This document shows positions 1 through 7,031 of a stretch of DNA of 11,515 nt, piece by piece. Within the stretch, counting starts at the first letter, position 1. Each line of letters opens with the position of its first letter. Position numbers and translations under genes: made by a program. The stretch is from Tannerella sp. oral taxon 808. Lineage in GTDB: Bacteria > Bacteroidota > Bacteroidia > Bacteroidales > Tannerellaceae. Where the stretch lies: contig MIQB01000067.1 of the NCBI GenBank assembly GCA_002890585.1, forward strand, positions 1-11,515, in the 5' to 3' direction. The notes under the pieces were generated by a model that searched no databases, was not told the DNA's origin, and was given only the letters and a program-made list of their open reading frames with translations.

Positions 1-176
1 CACCCCGGATTGGGCACTTTTGGAAAAAGTAACCCGAGACGCACCCCGGATTGGGCACTTTTGGAAAAAGTAACCCGAGACGCACCCCGGATTGGGGCAC
101 TTTCGCAAAAGTTGCCCGAGACGCACCCCGGATTGGGGCACTTTCGCAAAAGTAACCCAAGACGCACCCCGGATTG
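1..176. repeat. 41-bp tandem repeat array, open at the left window edge
   Basis: Four full units start at 1, 42, 83 and 124, each exactly 41 bp, followed by a 12-bp partial unit (165-176). Every unit begins CACCCCGGATTGGG and ends in GAGACG or AAGACG. The middle of each unit can fold. Units 1 and 2 pair ACTTTT with AAAAGT around a GGA loop, flanked by GGG/CCC. Units 3 and 4 have the different core ACTTTCGCAAAAGT but still fold, and unit 3 also changes to GTTGCCC, which extends the stem. No stop-free frame through the array looks like protein. The array ends about 27 bp before the queH start and probably continues left of the window. Confidence 0.93.
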
Positions 177-202
177 CCCCCTCCGATAGATACGAACCCC
201 AA

Positions 203-805
203 ATGAAACAGAAACGATCCCCCTTCCTCATCCCCGCAGGCGCTGACCGCCTGCTGCTGCATGCCTGCTGTGCGCCTTGCTCAAGCGCCATCTTGGAATG
301 GATGCTGGCCCACGAGCTGCACCCGACGCTGTTCTTCTGCAACCCCAACATCTTCCCCTTGGCCGAATACGACAAGCGCAAAGCCGAGCTCGTGCGCCAT
401 GCCGAGCGGCTCGGGGTGCCCTTCACCGATGCGGACTACGATCACGCGGCCTGGCAACAGCGCATCCACGGCTTGGAGCACGAGCCGGAGCGCGGCGCAC
501 GCTGCCTGTGCTGCTTCCGGGTGCGCTTAGCGGCCGCCGCGCACTATGCGCATGAACATGGCTTCCGCGTCTTCACCACCACGCTGGCCTCCTCTCGCTG
601 GAAGAGCTTAGCGCAGATCACGGCCGCAGGCGAAGCTGCCGCAGCGTCTTACCCCGGCCTCACCTTCTGGGCTCAAAACTGGCGCAAAGGCGGCCTTAGC
701 GACCGCCGACGCGCCCTGATCAAGGAGTATGACTTTTATAATCAAACCTACTGCGGATGCGAGTTCAGCATGCGGCAGGAGGGAGAGGGGGACAATTGTC
801 AATGA
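203..805 (+). CDS. queH: Epoxyqueuosine reductase QueH (DUF208 family)
   Basis: This 200-residue protein is recognised as QueH, the non-cobalamin enzyme that reduces epoxyqueuosine to queuosine in tRNA, the last step of queuosine synthesis; it replaces QueG in many anaerobes. Visible family features are HACCAPCSS near the N-terminus (C22-C23, C26), FFCNPNIFPLAEYDKRK (44-60), a CxxC within RCLCCFRVRL (C101, C104), TTLASSRWKS (126-135), and the C-terminal YCGCEFS (C184, C186). The conserved cysteines are those expected to hold the iron-sulfur and iron centres. Length fits the family. The ATG at 203 is chosen because it puts the CCAPC motif about 20 residues in; the upstream in-frame extension runs through the tandem array and is not protein-like. 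No Shine-Dalgarno is evident, as is usual in Bacteroidetes. It is probably monocistronic or ends a leftward unit, since hairpins separate it from aguA. Confidence 0.93.
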   Translation: MKQKRSPFLIPAGADRLLLHACCAPCSSAILEWMLAHELHPTLFFCNPNIFPLAEYDKRKAELVRHAERLGVPFTDADYDHAAWQQRIHGLEHEPERGARCLCCFRVRLAAAAHYAHEHGFRVFTTTLASSRWKSLAQITAAGEAAAASYPGLTFWAQNWRKGGLSDRRRALIKEYDFYNQTYCGCEFSMRQEGEGDNCQ

Positions 806-850
806 GTAATGATCAAGCAAAAATGGCTTGCGAATAGGCATGTACTCGAT

Positions 851-895
851 GCGGCCTGAAGGGCCGCTGGATGATAGCCCAGGGCAACGCCCTGG
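851..895. repeat. Two adjacent hairpins between queH and aguA
   Basis: GCGGCC at 851-856 pairs with GGCCGC at 862-867 around a 5-nt loop. Eleven bases later CCAGGGC (879-885) pairs perfectly with GCCCTGG (889-895) around AAC. No T-run follows either stem, so this is not a textbook terminator, although it may still stop or stabilise the queH transcript. The layout resembles short dispersed intergenic elements of Bacteroidales; that family assignment is inference. The rest of 806-969 shows no convincing promoter match, so the aguA promoter was not located. Confidence 0.6.
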
Positions 896-969
896 AACAG
901 GCGCCCCAACAAAATATTCCGCGCTCTGCATACCATTTCCAATCGATAAAAACACCACCACCAACCCTT

Positions 970-2067
970 ATGAATAAAGAAAGAAACCACCCCACCGCGC
1001 CCCACCTCGTCCTACCCGCCGAGTGGGAACCACAGAGCGGCATCCAGCTCACCTGGCCGCACAAGGAAACCGATTGGGCACCCATGCTCGACGAGATCTC
1101 CCGCAGCTACGCCCACATCGTCCACGAGATCATCCGCTTCGAGCCCGTCGTCATCGTCACCCCGAGCGCCGACCTTGTGCGCCCCTACATCAAAGACCTT
1201 GATCGGGAGCGCATCCACACGTATGAAGTCACCGGCACCAACGACACCTGGGCGCGCGACCACGGCGGCATCACCGTCATGGAGGACGGACACCCCGTGG
1301 TCTGCGACTTCGTCTTCAACGGCTGGGGCATGAAGTATCCCGCCCACTTCGACAACCTGATCGTCTCTGAGATGGCACGCCATGCCTTCGCGAGCGGCGT
1401 CAGAGTCAAGCGCATTCCCTTCGTGCTCGAGGGCGGCAGCATTGAGTCCAACGGCCGCGGCACACTCCTCACCACCGCGAGTTGCATCTTCTCCCCCAAC
1501 CGCAACGACCACCTGAGTCGAGACAATATCACCGCCTTCATCAAAGAGATATTCGGCGCCGATCGCCTCCTCATCCTCGAGCACGGACACATCGAAGGCG
1601 ACGACACCGACGGACACATCGACACCCTCGCCCGCTTCTGCGATCCGCAGACGATCGCCTACGTGCAATGCACCGACCCGAGCGACATCCATTTCGACGT
1701 CCTACAGGCTATGGAGCGCGAGCTGCAAGCCTTCCGCACTGCTGACGGTAAGCCTTACCGCCTCATTCCCCTTCCGATGGCCGAGCCCGTCTACAACGAA
1801 GACGGCGAACAGCTGCCCGCCACCTACGCCAACTTCCTCATCCTAAACGGTGCCCTGCTCGTGCCCGCTTACGGCAACACCAAGCTGGATGAGATGGCGC
1901 GCCAGGCGCTCCGCCCAGCCTTCCCCGGCCGCGAGATCATCAGCATCGACTGCCTGCCGCTCATCAAGCAAGGCGGCGCCATCCACTGCGCCACCATGCA
2001 ATATCCCGCGGGCGTGCTCAACGTCACCCCCCTGACGCCTAACAACCCACCCTCTATCCTCCAATGA
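970..2067 (+). CDS. aguA: Agmatine deiminase (agmatine iminohydrolase)
   Basis: The enzyme hydrolyses agmatine to N-carbamoylputrescine and ammonia in the cytoplasm, the first step of the agmatine route to putrescine. The 365-residue protein belongs to the peptidyl-arginine-deiminase fold. Visible motifs are LTWPH (28-32), NDTWARDHGG (91-100), EGGSIE (154-159), a DTDGHIDTLARF block (H216, D218) and GGAIHCATMQYP with the catalytic cysteine C340. E154, H216, D218 and C340 fit the family catalytic set. The ATG at 970 is chosen because it gives MNKERNHPTAPHLVLPAEWEPQ, the normal N-terminus; an in-frame ATG at 871 lies inside the upstream hairpin element. Its stop overlaps the aguB start by the 4-bp ATGA, so the two are translationally coupled. 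No arginine decarboxylase is seen, so agmatine must come from elsewhere in the genome or from outside the cell. Confidence 0.95.
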   Translation: MNKERNHPTAPHLVLPAEWEPQSGIQLTWPHKETDWAPMLDEISRSYAHIVHEIIRFEPVVIVTPSADLVRPYIKDLDRERIHTYEVTGTNDTWARDHGGITVMEDGHPVVCDFVFNGWGMKYPAHFDNLIVSEMARHAFASGVRVKRIPFVLEGGSIESNGRGTLLTTASCIFSPNRNDHLSRDNITAFIKEIFGADRLLILEHGHIEGDDTDGHIDTLARFCDPQTIAYVQCTDPSDIHFDVLQAMERELQAFRTADGKPYRLIPLPMAEPVYNEDGEQLPATYANFLILNGALLVPAYGNTKLDEMARQALRPAFPGREIISIDCLPLIKQGGAIHCATMQYPAGVLNVTPLTPNNPPSILQ

Positions 2068-2954
2068 AAACAGCATTAATCCAACAGCATAACACAGCCG
2101 ACAACGAGGCCAACATCACCCGCCTCAGTGACTCTATTCGCGCCTGCGCTGCAGAGGGCGCCGAACTCGTCGTCCTTCAGGAGCTCCACAACAGCCTCTA
2201 CTTCTGCCAGACGGAAGACACGGACACCTTCCGCCTCGCCGAACCCATCCCCGGCCCCTCCACGGAGCACTTCGGACAGGTGGCGCGTGCATGCGGCGTC
2301 GTGCTCGTGCTCTCCCTCTTCGAGCGCCGCGCCCCGGGGCTCTATCACAACACAGCCGTCGTCATCGAGCGCGACGGAACGATCGCCGGCCGCTATCGTA
2401 AGATGCACATCCCCGACGATCCGGCTTATTACGAGAAGTTCTACTTCACCCCCGGCGACCTCGACTTCCGCCCCATCTCCACCTCCGTCGGGCGCCTCGG
2501 TGTGCTCGTCTGCTGGGATCAGTGGTACCCCGAAGCCGCCCGCCTCATGGCCCTTCGCGGCGCCGACCTGCTCCTCTATCCCACCGCCATCGGTTGGGAC
2601 AGCGCCGACACGCCCGACGAGCAACGTCGCCAACTCGATGCCTGGCGCACCGTGCAGCGCGGCCACGCCATCGCCAACGGCCTGCCCGTCGTCACGGTCA
2701 ACCGCGTGGGCCACGAGCCCGACCCCTCGGGGCAAACCGCCGGCATACAGTTCTGGGGCAACAGCTTCGCGTGCGGCCCCCAAGGCGAGCTCCTCACCGA
2801 GCTCCCCACCAACACCGAGGCCATCCGCTTAATCGACATCGACCTCCGCCGCAGCGAGCACGTCCGCCGTTGGTGGCCCTTCCTCCGCGACCGCCGCATC
2901 GACGCCTTCGCCCCGCTCACCCGCCGCTTCATCGATGAGGAAGGGAGGGGATGA
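2064..2954 (+). CDS. aguB: N-carbamoylputrescine amidase
   Basis: This 296-residue nitrilase-superfamily enzyme hydrolyses N-carbamoylputrescine to putrescine, CO2 and ammonia, finishing the pathway begun by the upstream deiminase. The Glu-Lys-Cys triad is visible: E40 in LQELHNSLYF, K113 in YRKMHIPDD, and C150 in LVCWDQWYPEAARL. The DDPAYYEKFYFTPGD stretch (118-132) and the C-terminal HVRRWWPFLRDRR are typical of AguB rather than other amidases. The first ATG, overlapping the aguA stop, is used and gives a normal N-terminus (MKTALIQQHNTAD). Together the pair releases two ammonia molecules per agmatine, which could help in acid tolerance as well as supplying polyamine; that role is inferred. 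Downstream lies a convergent intergenic region with no clear terminator on this strand apart from the hairpin-rich repeats. Confidence 0.95.
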   Translation: MKTALIQQHNTADNEANITRLSDSIRACAAEGAELVVLQELHNSLYFCQTEDTDTFRLAEPIPGPSTEHFGQVARACGVVLVLSLFERRAPGLYHNTAVVIERDGTIAGRYRKMHIPDDPAYYEKFYFTPGDLDFRPISTSVGRLGVLVCWDQWYPEAARLMALRGADLLLYPTAIGWDSADTPDEQRRQLDAWRTVQRGHAIANGLPVVTVNRVGHEPDPSGQTAGIQFWGNSFACGPQGELLTELPTNTEAIRLIDIDLRRSEHVRRWWPFLRDRRIDAFAPLTRRFIDEEGRG

Positions 2955-2966
2955 TCAATGATTGTT

Positions 2967-3278
2967 TAACGTGAGTTCGGCATGAGGCAATTCATTCACC
3001 GATATAGGGACGGGACTCCCTTGCACGATGCCTGCAAGCATGCTTTGTGTCACTCACGACACATACTTTGCCTGTGAGCCATTGGGAAGAGTGTCTTCCC
3101 CGAGGCGGGAAGAGTGTCTTCCCCGAGGCAGGAAGGGTGTCTTCCCCGAGGCGGGAAGAGTGTCTTCCCCGAGGCGGGAAGGGGGTCTTCCCCGAGGCAG
3201 GAAGAGTGTCTTCCCCAAGGTGGGAAGGGTGTCTTCCCCGGTGCGGGGGAATGGATTTCTTACATCGAACTCACGTTA
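2967..3278. repeat. Element bounded by 13-bp inverted repeats (MITE-like candidate)
   Basis: TAACGTGAGTTCG at 2967-2979 is matched exactly by its reverse complement at 3266-3278, enclosing 286 bp that include the 23-bp array. Similarity continues weakly inward (ATGAGG against ATGTAAG, with a 2-base gap). Both outer ends begin with TA. The left end lies 12 bp after the aguB stop. No transposase is encoded inside. A smaller hairpin, TGTGTC (3046-3051) with GACACA (3058-3063), sits in the left half. It could be a non-autonomous mobile element or simply a large hairpin separating convergent genes; the sequence alone does not decide. Confidence 0.5.
3084..3244. repeat. 23-bp tandem repeat array, seven copies, each a hairpin
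   Basis: Seven units start at 3084, 3107, 3130, 3153, 3176, 3199 and 3222 with no length change. The core GGGAAGAGTGTCTTCCC is a perfect 7-bp stem around GTG, followed by a CGAGGC linker. Variation is mostly in the 5' arm, as purine transitions (G to A at position 1, A to G at position 6), while the 3' arm TCTTCCCC is invariant. Unit 5 also has a changed loop, and units 6 and 7 change the linker. Because 23 is not a multiple of 3 and the unit lacks stops, all three forward frames are open here. I take those frames as artefacts. Confidence 0.95.
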
Positions 3279-3319
3279 CCTAACACCAGCCCTCCTCCTA
3301 ATCATCCATCCCTAACCAT

Positions 3320-3361
3320 AAAAAGCATCGGGCGCCTCCTTCGCAAGGAAAGAGGCGCCCG
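3320..3361 (-). terminator. Rho-independent terminator of the DUF4870-like gene
   Basis: Read on the minus strand, a perfect 10-bp GC-rich stem (CGGGCGCCTC with GAGGCGCCCG; arms 3352-3361 and 3329-3338) is followed after four bases by TTTTT (3324-3320). The loop contains an additional CCTT/AAGG pairing. It lies about 60 bp downstream of the stop of the minus-strand gene. On the plus strand the stem is followed by GTTTGG, a poor T-tract, so it acts mainly leftward, although the stem could also impede aguB transcripts. Confidence 0.88.
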
Positions 3362-3419
3362 TTTGGCGATTGATGCGGGGGAAGGATTCAGACAAATCCT
3401 ACCATGTCTGTGTAACGAC

Positions 3420-3746
3420 TTACTTGATCAGCGTAATGTTGCCAATCAACGGCAGCGGTTTCATCTTTCCACCGGCGGCGTTGATCACACCGATGATGAA
3501 AAACACGAATCCGATAAGGTATCCGATGTAGGAAATCCAACCCAACTTCGGGATCCATGCCAGGATATTGAATATGACCATAAACAGGAACAGGACGAAC
3601 CCCTGATTGGTGTGATACCGTGCAAAAGGCGATTCCTTAGCTGCGAAGAGCGGAATCAGAAACAAAATCCCGAAATAGGCCAAGATGGCCATCACTTTGT
3701 TGCTCTGCACGTCATTCTGATCGGGTGTAACATTTACTTCTTCCAT
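3420..3746 (-). CDS. Small DUF4870/Tic20-like integral membrane protein
   Basis: This 108-residue inner-membrane protein of unknown function has a polar N-terminus (MEEVNVTPDQNDVQSNK) followed by three hydrophobic segments, about residues 17-35, 49-66 and 71-92. The loop between the first two carries FARYHTNQGFVLFLF, closely resembling the YH-NQG signature of the DUF4870/Tic20-like family; a short PLIGNITLIK tail ends it. The ATG at 3746 is preferred over an upstream in-frame start at 3845 because the extra 33 residues are not family-like and the promoter candidate at 3843-3872 overlaps that start, placing the transcription start downstream of it. Base composition is visibly less GC-rich than the neighbours, partly explained by hydrophobic codons. 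It is a single-gene unit with its own promoter and terminator, convergent with aguB and divergent from the M24 peptidase gene. Confidence 0.85.
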   Translation of the reverse strand: MEEVNVTPDQNDVQSNKVMAILAYFGILFLIPLFAAKESPFARYHTNQGFVLFLFMVIFNILAWIPKLGWISYIGYLIGFVFFIIGVINAAGGKMKPLPLIGNITLIK

Positions 3747-3842
3747 TTTTAATTGGTTTTTAAGTGAGGTGAAATGAATACTGAAAAAACACCTCCCACC
3801 CGCGCTTTCCTTTGTGGTTGTCTGACGGAAGGGAGACGGGGG

Positions 3843-3872
3843 CAAAGGTAGTATGCTTGATAAAACAGCAAA
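3843..3872 (-). promoter_or_regulatory. Bacteroidetes-type promoter for the DUF4870-like gene
   Basis: On the minus strand TTTG (3872-3869) is followed after 18 bases by TACCTTTG (3850-3843), matching the Bacteroidetes sigma-ABfr consensus TTTG-N19-TAnnTTTG. Transcription would start near 3837, giving a leader of about 90 nt. Confidence 0.65.
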
Positions 3873-3964
3873 GAGTTGTAAACAGGCGTATTAAAGCCGT
3901 ATTCTGCCTGCTTTCTGACCCTGCGGAGAGGCTCATTCTGCCATCTGTGGTAAGCAATTAGTCC

Positions 3965-3972
3965 TACATTTG
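3965..3972 (+). promoter_or_regulatory. -7 element upstream of the M24 peptidase gene
   Basis: TACATTTG matches the TAnnTTTG -7 consensus and lies 43 bp before the ATG at 4016. No good TTTG is found at the expected -33 position (around 3942-3947), so the call rests on the -7 box and position. It is back to back with the minus-strand promoter across the 269-bp divergent gap, in which I see nothing else of note. Confidence 0.5.
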
Positions 3973-4015
3973 CCTACCCATTAAACAAATAGAAACATCA
4001 AACCAAGTAGAATCA

Positions 4016-5185
4016 ATGAACGCTTTTTTAGATGATCTTCTCGTGAGGCGGCGGCGGGTGCAGCAGGCACTAAGCGACGCTGGGGCGGACGGAGCAATGC
4101 TCACGTCCGACGTCAGCCTCTTTTATCTCACCGGGCGTGTCTTCAATGGTTGGCTTTATCTGCCGACGGAAGGCGCGCCTATCTCTTTTGTGCGTCGGCC
4201 AGTGGACTGCGATGTTCCGGACGCCATCCGGGTGCACCGAGCGGACGACATGCTCCCGCGGCTTGAGGAGGCTGGCTGGAAACCCGGGCTGCACCTCCTG
4301 CTCGAGGGCGACGAGCTTTCATACAATGATTATATGCGCCTCTTTAATCTCCTTCAGCCGGGTAAGGCGGGTAACGCGTCGGCCATGATGCGGCGTGTGC
4401 GCATGATCAAGACACCATGGGAAGTGGAGCAGATGAGGCAGTCGGCCAAGCAGCATGAGGCGGTCTATGCTGAGATACCCGAGTGCTTCCGCCCGGGCAT
4501 GACAGACCTGGAGCTGCAAGCTGAGATCGAACGACGGATGAGGTTGCATGGCTCCATCGGCGTCTTCCGCACGTATGGTCCCCACATGAACATCTTCATG
4601 GGCAGCCTGCTGGCGGGCGATAATGCACAAGCGGCATCACCGTTCGACTTTGCACTCGGCGGAGCCGGGCAATCACCTGTCTGCCCCATCGGCGCCAATG
4701 GCACAGAGCTGACGGATGGCACATCCATCATGGTCGATATGGCAGGCAACTTCACGGAGTATATCTCGGATATGACACGCGTCTTCTCCATCGGGCGACT
4801 CAGTGAGAAGGCCTACAGCGCACACCGTACAGCGTTAGACATCAAGGCAGCGGCCGAGGTGGCCATGCGTCCGGGGTTGGCTTGCAGCGAGCTGTACAGC
4901 TTAGCCATCGGCATGGTGGAGAAGGCAGGCCTGACGGATTACTTTATGGGCACCCGTCAGCAGGCCAAGTTTGTGGGTCATGGAATTGGCCTTGAGATCA
5001 ACGAGCCGCCTGTGCTCACTCCGCGATCGAAGAACGCTCTGCAGCCAGGCATGATCATCGCCTTCGAGCCGAAGTTCGTCATCCCCGGGGTGGGCGCTGT
5101 GGGCGTAGAGAATAGCTACCTCATCACCGAGACGGGCATGGAGAAGCTCACCCACTTTGAAGAGCAGATCATCTCACTGACGTGA
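4016..5185 (+). CDS. M24-family metallopeptidase (Xaa-Pro aminopeptidase-like)
   Basis: This 389-residue cytoplasmic protein has an N-terminal creatinase-like domain (about 5-135, including SDVSLFYLTG) and a C-terminal pita-bread M24 domain (about 140-385). All five metal-ligand positions are visible: D241 in MVDMAG, D252 in SDMTR, H322 in GHGIGLEINEPP, E351 in FEPKFV and E365 in VENSYLIT. The expected activity is removal of N-terminal residues preceding proline with a dinuclear metal centre. The same fold includes creatinase and prolidases, so the substrate is inferred rather than shown. No signal peptide is present. The ATG at 4016 follows a -7 promoter match and gives a normal N-terminus; no upstream alternative is needed. 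The gene appears to be transcribed alone or with the downstream phosphatase, separated from it by a 32-bp palindrome. Confidence 0.9.
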   Translation: MNAFLDDLLVRRRRVQQALSDAGADGAMLTSDVSLFYLTGRVFNGWLYLPTEGAPISFVRRPVDCDVPDAIRVHRADDMLPRLEEAGWKPGLHLLLEGDELSYNDYMRLFNLLQPGKAGNASAMMRRVRMIKTPWEVEQMRQSAKQHEAVYAEIPECFRPGMTDLELQAEIERRMRLHGSIGVFRTYGPHMNIFMGSLLAGDNAQAASPFDFALGGAGQSPVCPIGANGTELTDGTSIMVDMAGNFTEYISDMTRVFSIGRLSEKAYSAHRTALDIKAAAEVAMRPGLACSELYSLAIGMVEKAGLTDYFMGTRQQAKFVGHGIGLEINEPPVLTPRSKNALQPGMIIAFEPKFVIPGVGAVGVENSYLITETGMEKLTHFEEQIISLT

Positions 5186-5207
5186 AACGAAAAACGGCCG
5201 GGTACAC

Positions 5208-5239
5208 CTGTAGGGGCGAAAGATCTTTCGCCCCTACAG
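5208..5239. repeat. Perfect 32-bp palindrome, dispersed hairpin element copy 1
   Basis: Two 16-bp arms meet without a spacer at 5223/5224: the left arm begins CTGTAGGGGCGAAAGA and the right arm is its exact complement. It starts 23 bp after the peptidase stop. A related GTAGGGGCGAA...TTCGCCCC...TAC hairpin lies at 11366-11395, again just after a stop codon. A run of T does not follow. It may terminate or protect transcripts, or be a REP-like element. Confidence 0.85.
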
Positions 5240-5285
5240 AGGTCCTGCCATCATTTACCTTCTCACCCTATATCCATTTAATAAT

Positions 5286-6980
5286 ATGAAAAAGACAACC
5301 TCTTTTCTGCTGCTCCTCGCGCTGGCACTGGCCGGGCGGATGAGCGCTATCGATCCGGCAGACGTAAAGCCGGTGAAAAACCTGATTGTATTGATCCCTG
5401 ACGGCACGTCGATCGCGACCGTCTCCACCGCCCGCTGGTACCAATGGTACACGCACCCTGATCGGCCCAACTTGGCCATCGACCCCTACCTCTGCGGTAC
5501 GGTGCGCACTTTCTCTTCCAACGCCCCCATCGGCGACTCCGCCCCGACGACCTCCTGCTACATGACGGGCCACCCGAGTCGCACGGGCTACATCGCCACC
5601 TATCCCCCTGCGGATCCGGGCAACGACATCTTCCCCGTCGACTCCACGCGCGCTTATCAACCCATGATCACGCTGCTTGAGGCCATGCGATTGGTGCAGA
5701 ATAAGGCTACGGGATTGGTCTTTACTTGCGAGTTCCCCCACGCCACACCGGCCGACTGCTCGGCGCACAGCTACAGCCGCAAACGCTACGACTGGATCGC
5801 CCCGCAGATGGTGCATAACAATGTGGACGTGGTGATCGGCGGCGGTACCTCCCTGTTAGATGCTGATGGCGAGGCCTACCTGAAGTCGCGCGGATACAAT
5901 GTGTACAGGGATGACTTGGCCGGCATGCGCGCCGATGGCGGCAGCAAGATGTGGGCCCTCTTCGGCAAGCGCGATATGGCCTACGACTTAGACCGTGACC
6001 CGGCGAAGCAGCCTGCACTGGAGGAGATGGCGCGCAAGGCCATCGATAAACTGTCGAAGAACGAGAACGGCTTCTTCCTCATGATCGAGGGGAGCAAGGT
6101 GGACTGGGCCGCGCATGGCAACGACCCCGTGGGCCTCTTGACCGACTATGTGGCCTTCGACAAGGCTTGCGCCGTAGCCCTTGACTTTGCCAAGAAGGAC
6201 GGACAGACGCTCGTCGTCGTCGTGCCTGACCACGGCAACAGCGGATTCAGTCTCGGCCGACGCGACTGCAAGGGGTATGATAAGCTGACGAAAGACCAGC
6301 TCTTCAGCTTCGTCACGAAGGTGAAGTGCACCGCCCAAGGCTTCGTGGACAAGCTCAACGCTTCGCCCGCCACAGAGGTGCAACGGATCTTCCGCGACAA
6401 TGCCGGCTTCGAGCTGACCGAGGAGGAGATGCAGACGCTCTACAACTGCAAGGACTACAAGAGCAGCCCCATTCCCGAAGACAAGCGATCGGAGAAGGAG
6501 TCGCTCGCGGCGCTCTACAGCAACTCGCTCTACGGCTTCGTAGCCAAGCTGCTCACCTCCAAGACCTGTTTCGGCTTCACCACCGGCGGCCACACGGGCG
6601 AGGACGTCATCCTGGCCGCCTACCACCCGGCCGGCACCATCCCCACAGGCGTCAACACCAACATAGACCTGCACCGCTACATGGCAGCCGCCCTCGGCCT
6701 CACCGGCAAACCCGACCAGCTGACGCAGGAGTATTTCGTGCCCCACACCGAGGTGCTGAAGGGATATAAGTACACCATCGTACCCCCGAAAACGGAGAAG
6801 GGCAACCCCACGCTCGTCGTTAAGGGTCGCAAGCAGCAGCTGACCATCTCGCCCTTCACGAACATCATCCGCCTCGGCAAGAAGGCAAAGGACGAGGCGC
6901 AGCTCTCGACCGTCATCGTCTACGTGGACAAGAACAACACCTTCTACCTGCCGCGCTCCATCACAAAATATTTAGAGTAA
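5286..6980 (+). CDS. Secreted alkaline phosphatase (PhoA superfamily)
   Basis: This 564-residue phosphomonoesterase is expected in the periplasm, or processed at the outer membrane. Residues 1-21 form a signal peptide (MKKTTSFLLLLALALAGRMSA). The catalytic and metal-binding set matches PhoA: D39 in VLIPDGTS, D84-S85 in GDSAPTTSCYMTG (nucleophile S85), H152/T154 in PHATPADCSAH, E268, D273 and H277 in IEGSKVDWAAHGND, D315-H316 in VPDHGNS, and H436 in TTGGHTGED. A long insert (about 324-425) separates the last two motifs, and about 70 residues follow the core (from about 495), a beta-rich extension of unknown role. The start at 5286 is fixed by the signal peptide. The gene ends in a strong terminator, so it closes its transcription unit. 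No Pho-box-like or TAnnTTTG promoter was recognised in the 100-bp upstream gap. Substrate range cannot be told from sequence. Confidence 0.92.
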   Translation: MKKTTSFLLLLALALAGRMSAIDPADVKPVKNLIVLIPDGTSIATVSTARWYQWYTHPDRPNLAIDPYLCGTVRTFSSNAPIGDSAPTTSCYMTGHPSRTGYIATYPPADPGNDIFPVDSTRAYQPMITLLEAMRLVQNKATGLVFTCEFPHATPADCSAHSYSRKRYDWIAPQMVHNNVDVVIGGGTSLLDADGEAYLKSRGYNVYRDDLAGMRADGGSKMWALFGKRDMAYDLDRDPAKQPALEEMARKAIDKLSKNENGFFLMIEGSKVDWAAHGNDPVGLLTDYVAFDKACAVALDFAKKDGQTLVVVVPDHGNSGFSLGRRDCKGYDKLTKDQLFSFVTKVKCTAQGFVDKLNASPATEVQRIFRDNAGFELTEEEMQTLYNCKDYKSSPIPEDKRSEKESLAALYSNSLYGFVAKLLTSKTCFGFTTGGHTGEDVILAAYHPAGTIPTGVNTNIDLHRYMAAALGLTGKPDQLTQEYFVPHTEVLKGYKYTIVPPKTEKGNPTLVVKGRKQQLTISPFTNIIRLGKKAKDEAQLSTVIVYVDKNNTFYLPRSITKYLE

Positions 6981-7031
6981 TTCGCCACCGAAATGATTCC
7001 TCTCAAGGAGTCTTTCTCATATGCTTAAGCT

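Noticed and set aside
92..202. In-frame TTG-started N-terminal extension of queH
   Set aside because: It is translated from the 41-bp repeats, has no family similarity, and the QueH N-terminus is complete from the ATG at 203.
791..800. 10-bp palindrome GACAATTGTC at the end of queH
   Set aside because: It lies inside coding sequence, is short, and could occur by chance; no second copy was seen.
871..969. In-frame upstream ATG for agmatine deiminase
   Set aside because: The extra 33 residues come from the hairpin element; the normal deiminase N-terminus begins at 970.
3028..3752. Plus-strand repetitive proteins (Pro-Arg-Gly-Glu-rich) in three frames
   Set aside because: All three frames are open because the 23-bp unit lacks stops; the longest continues antisense through the DUF4870-like gene and has no non-repeat protein character.
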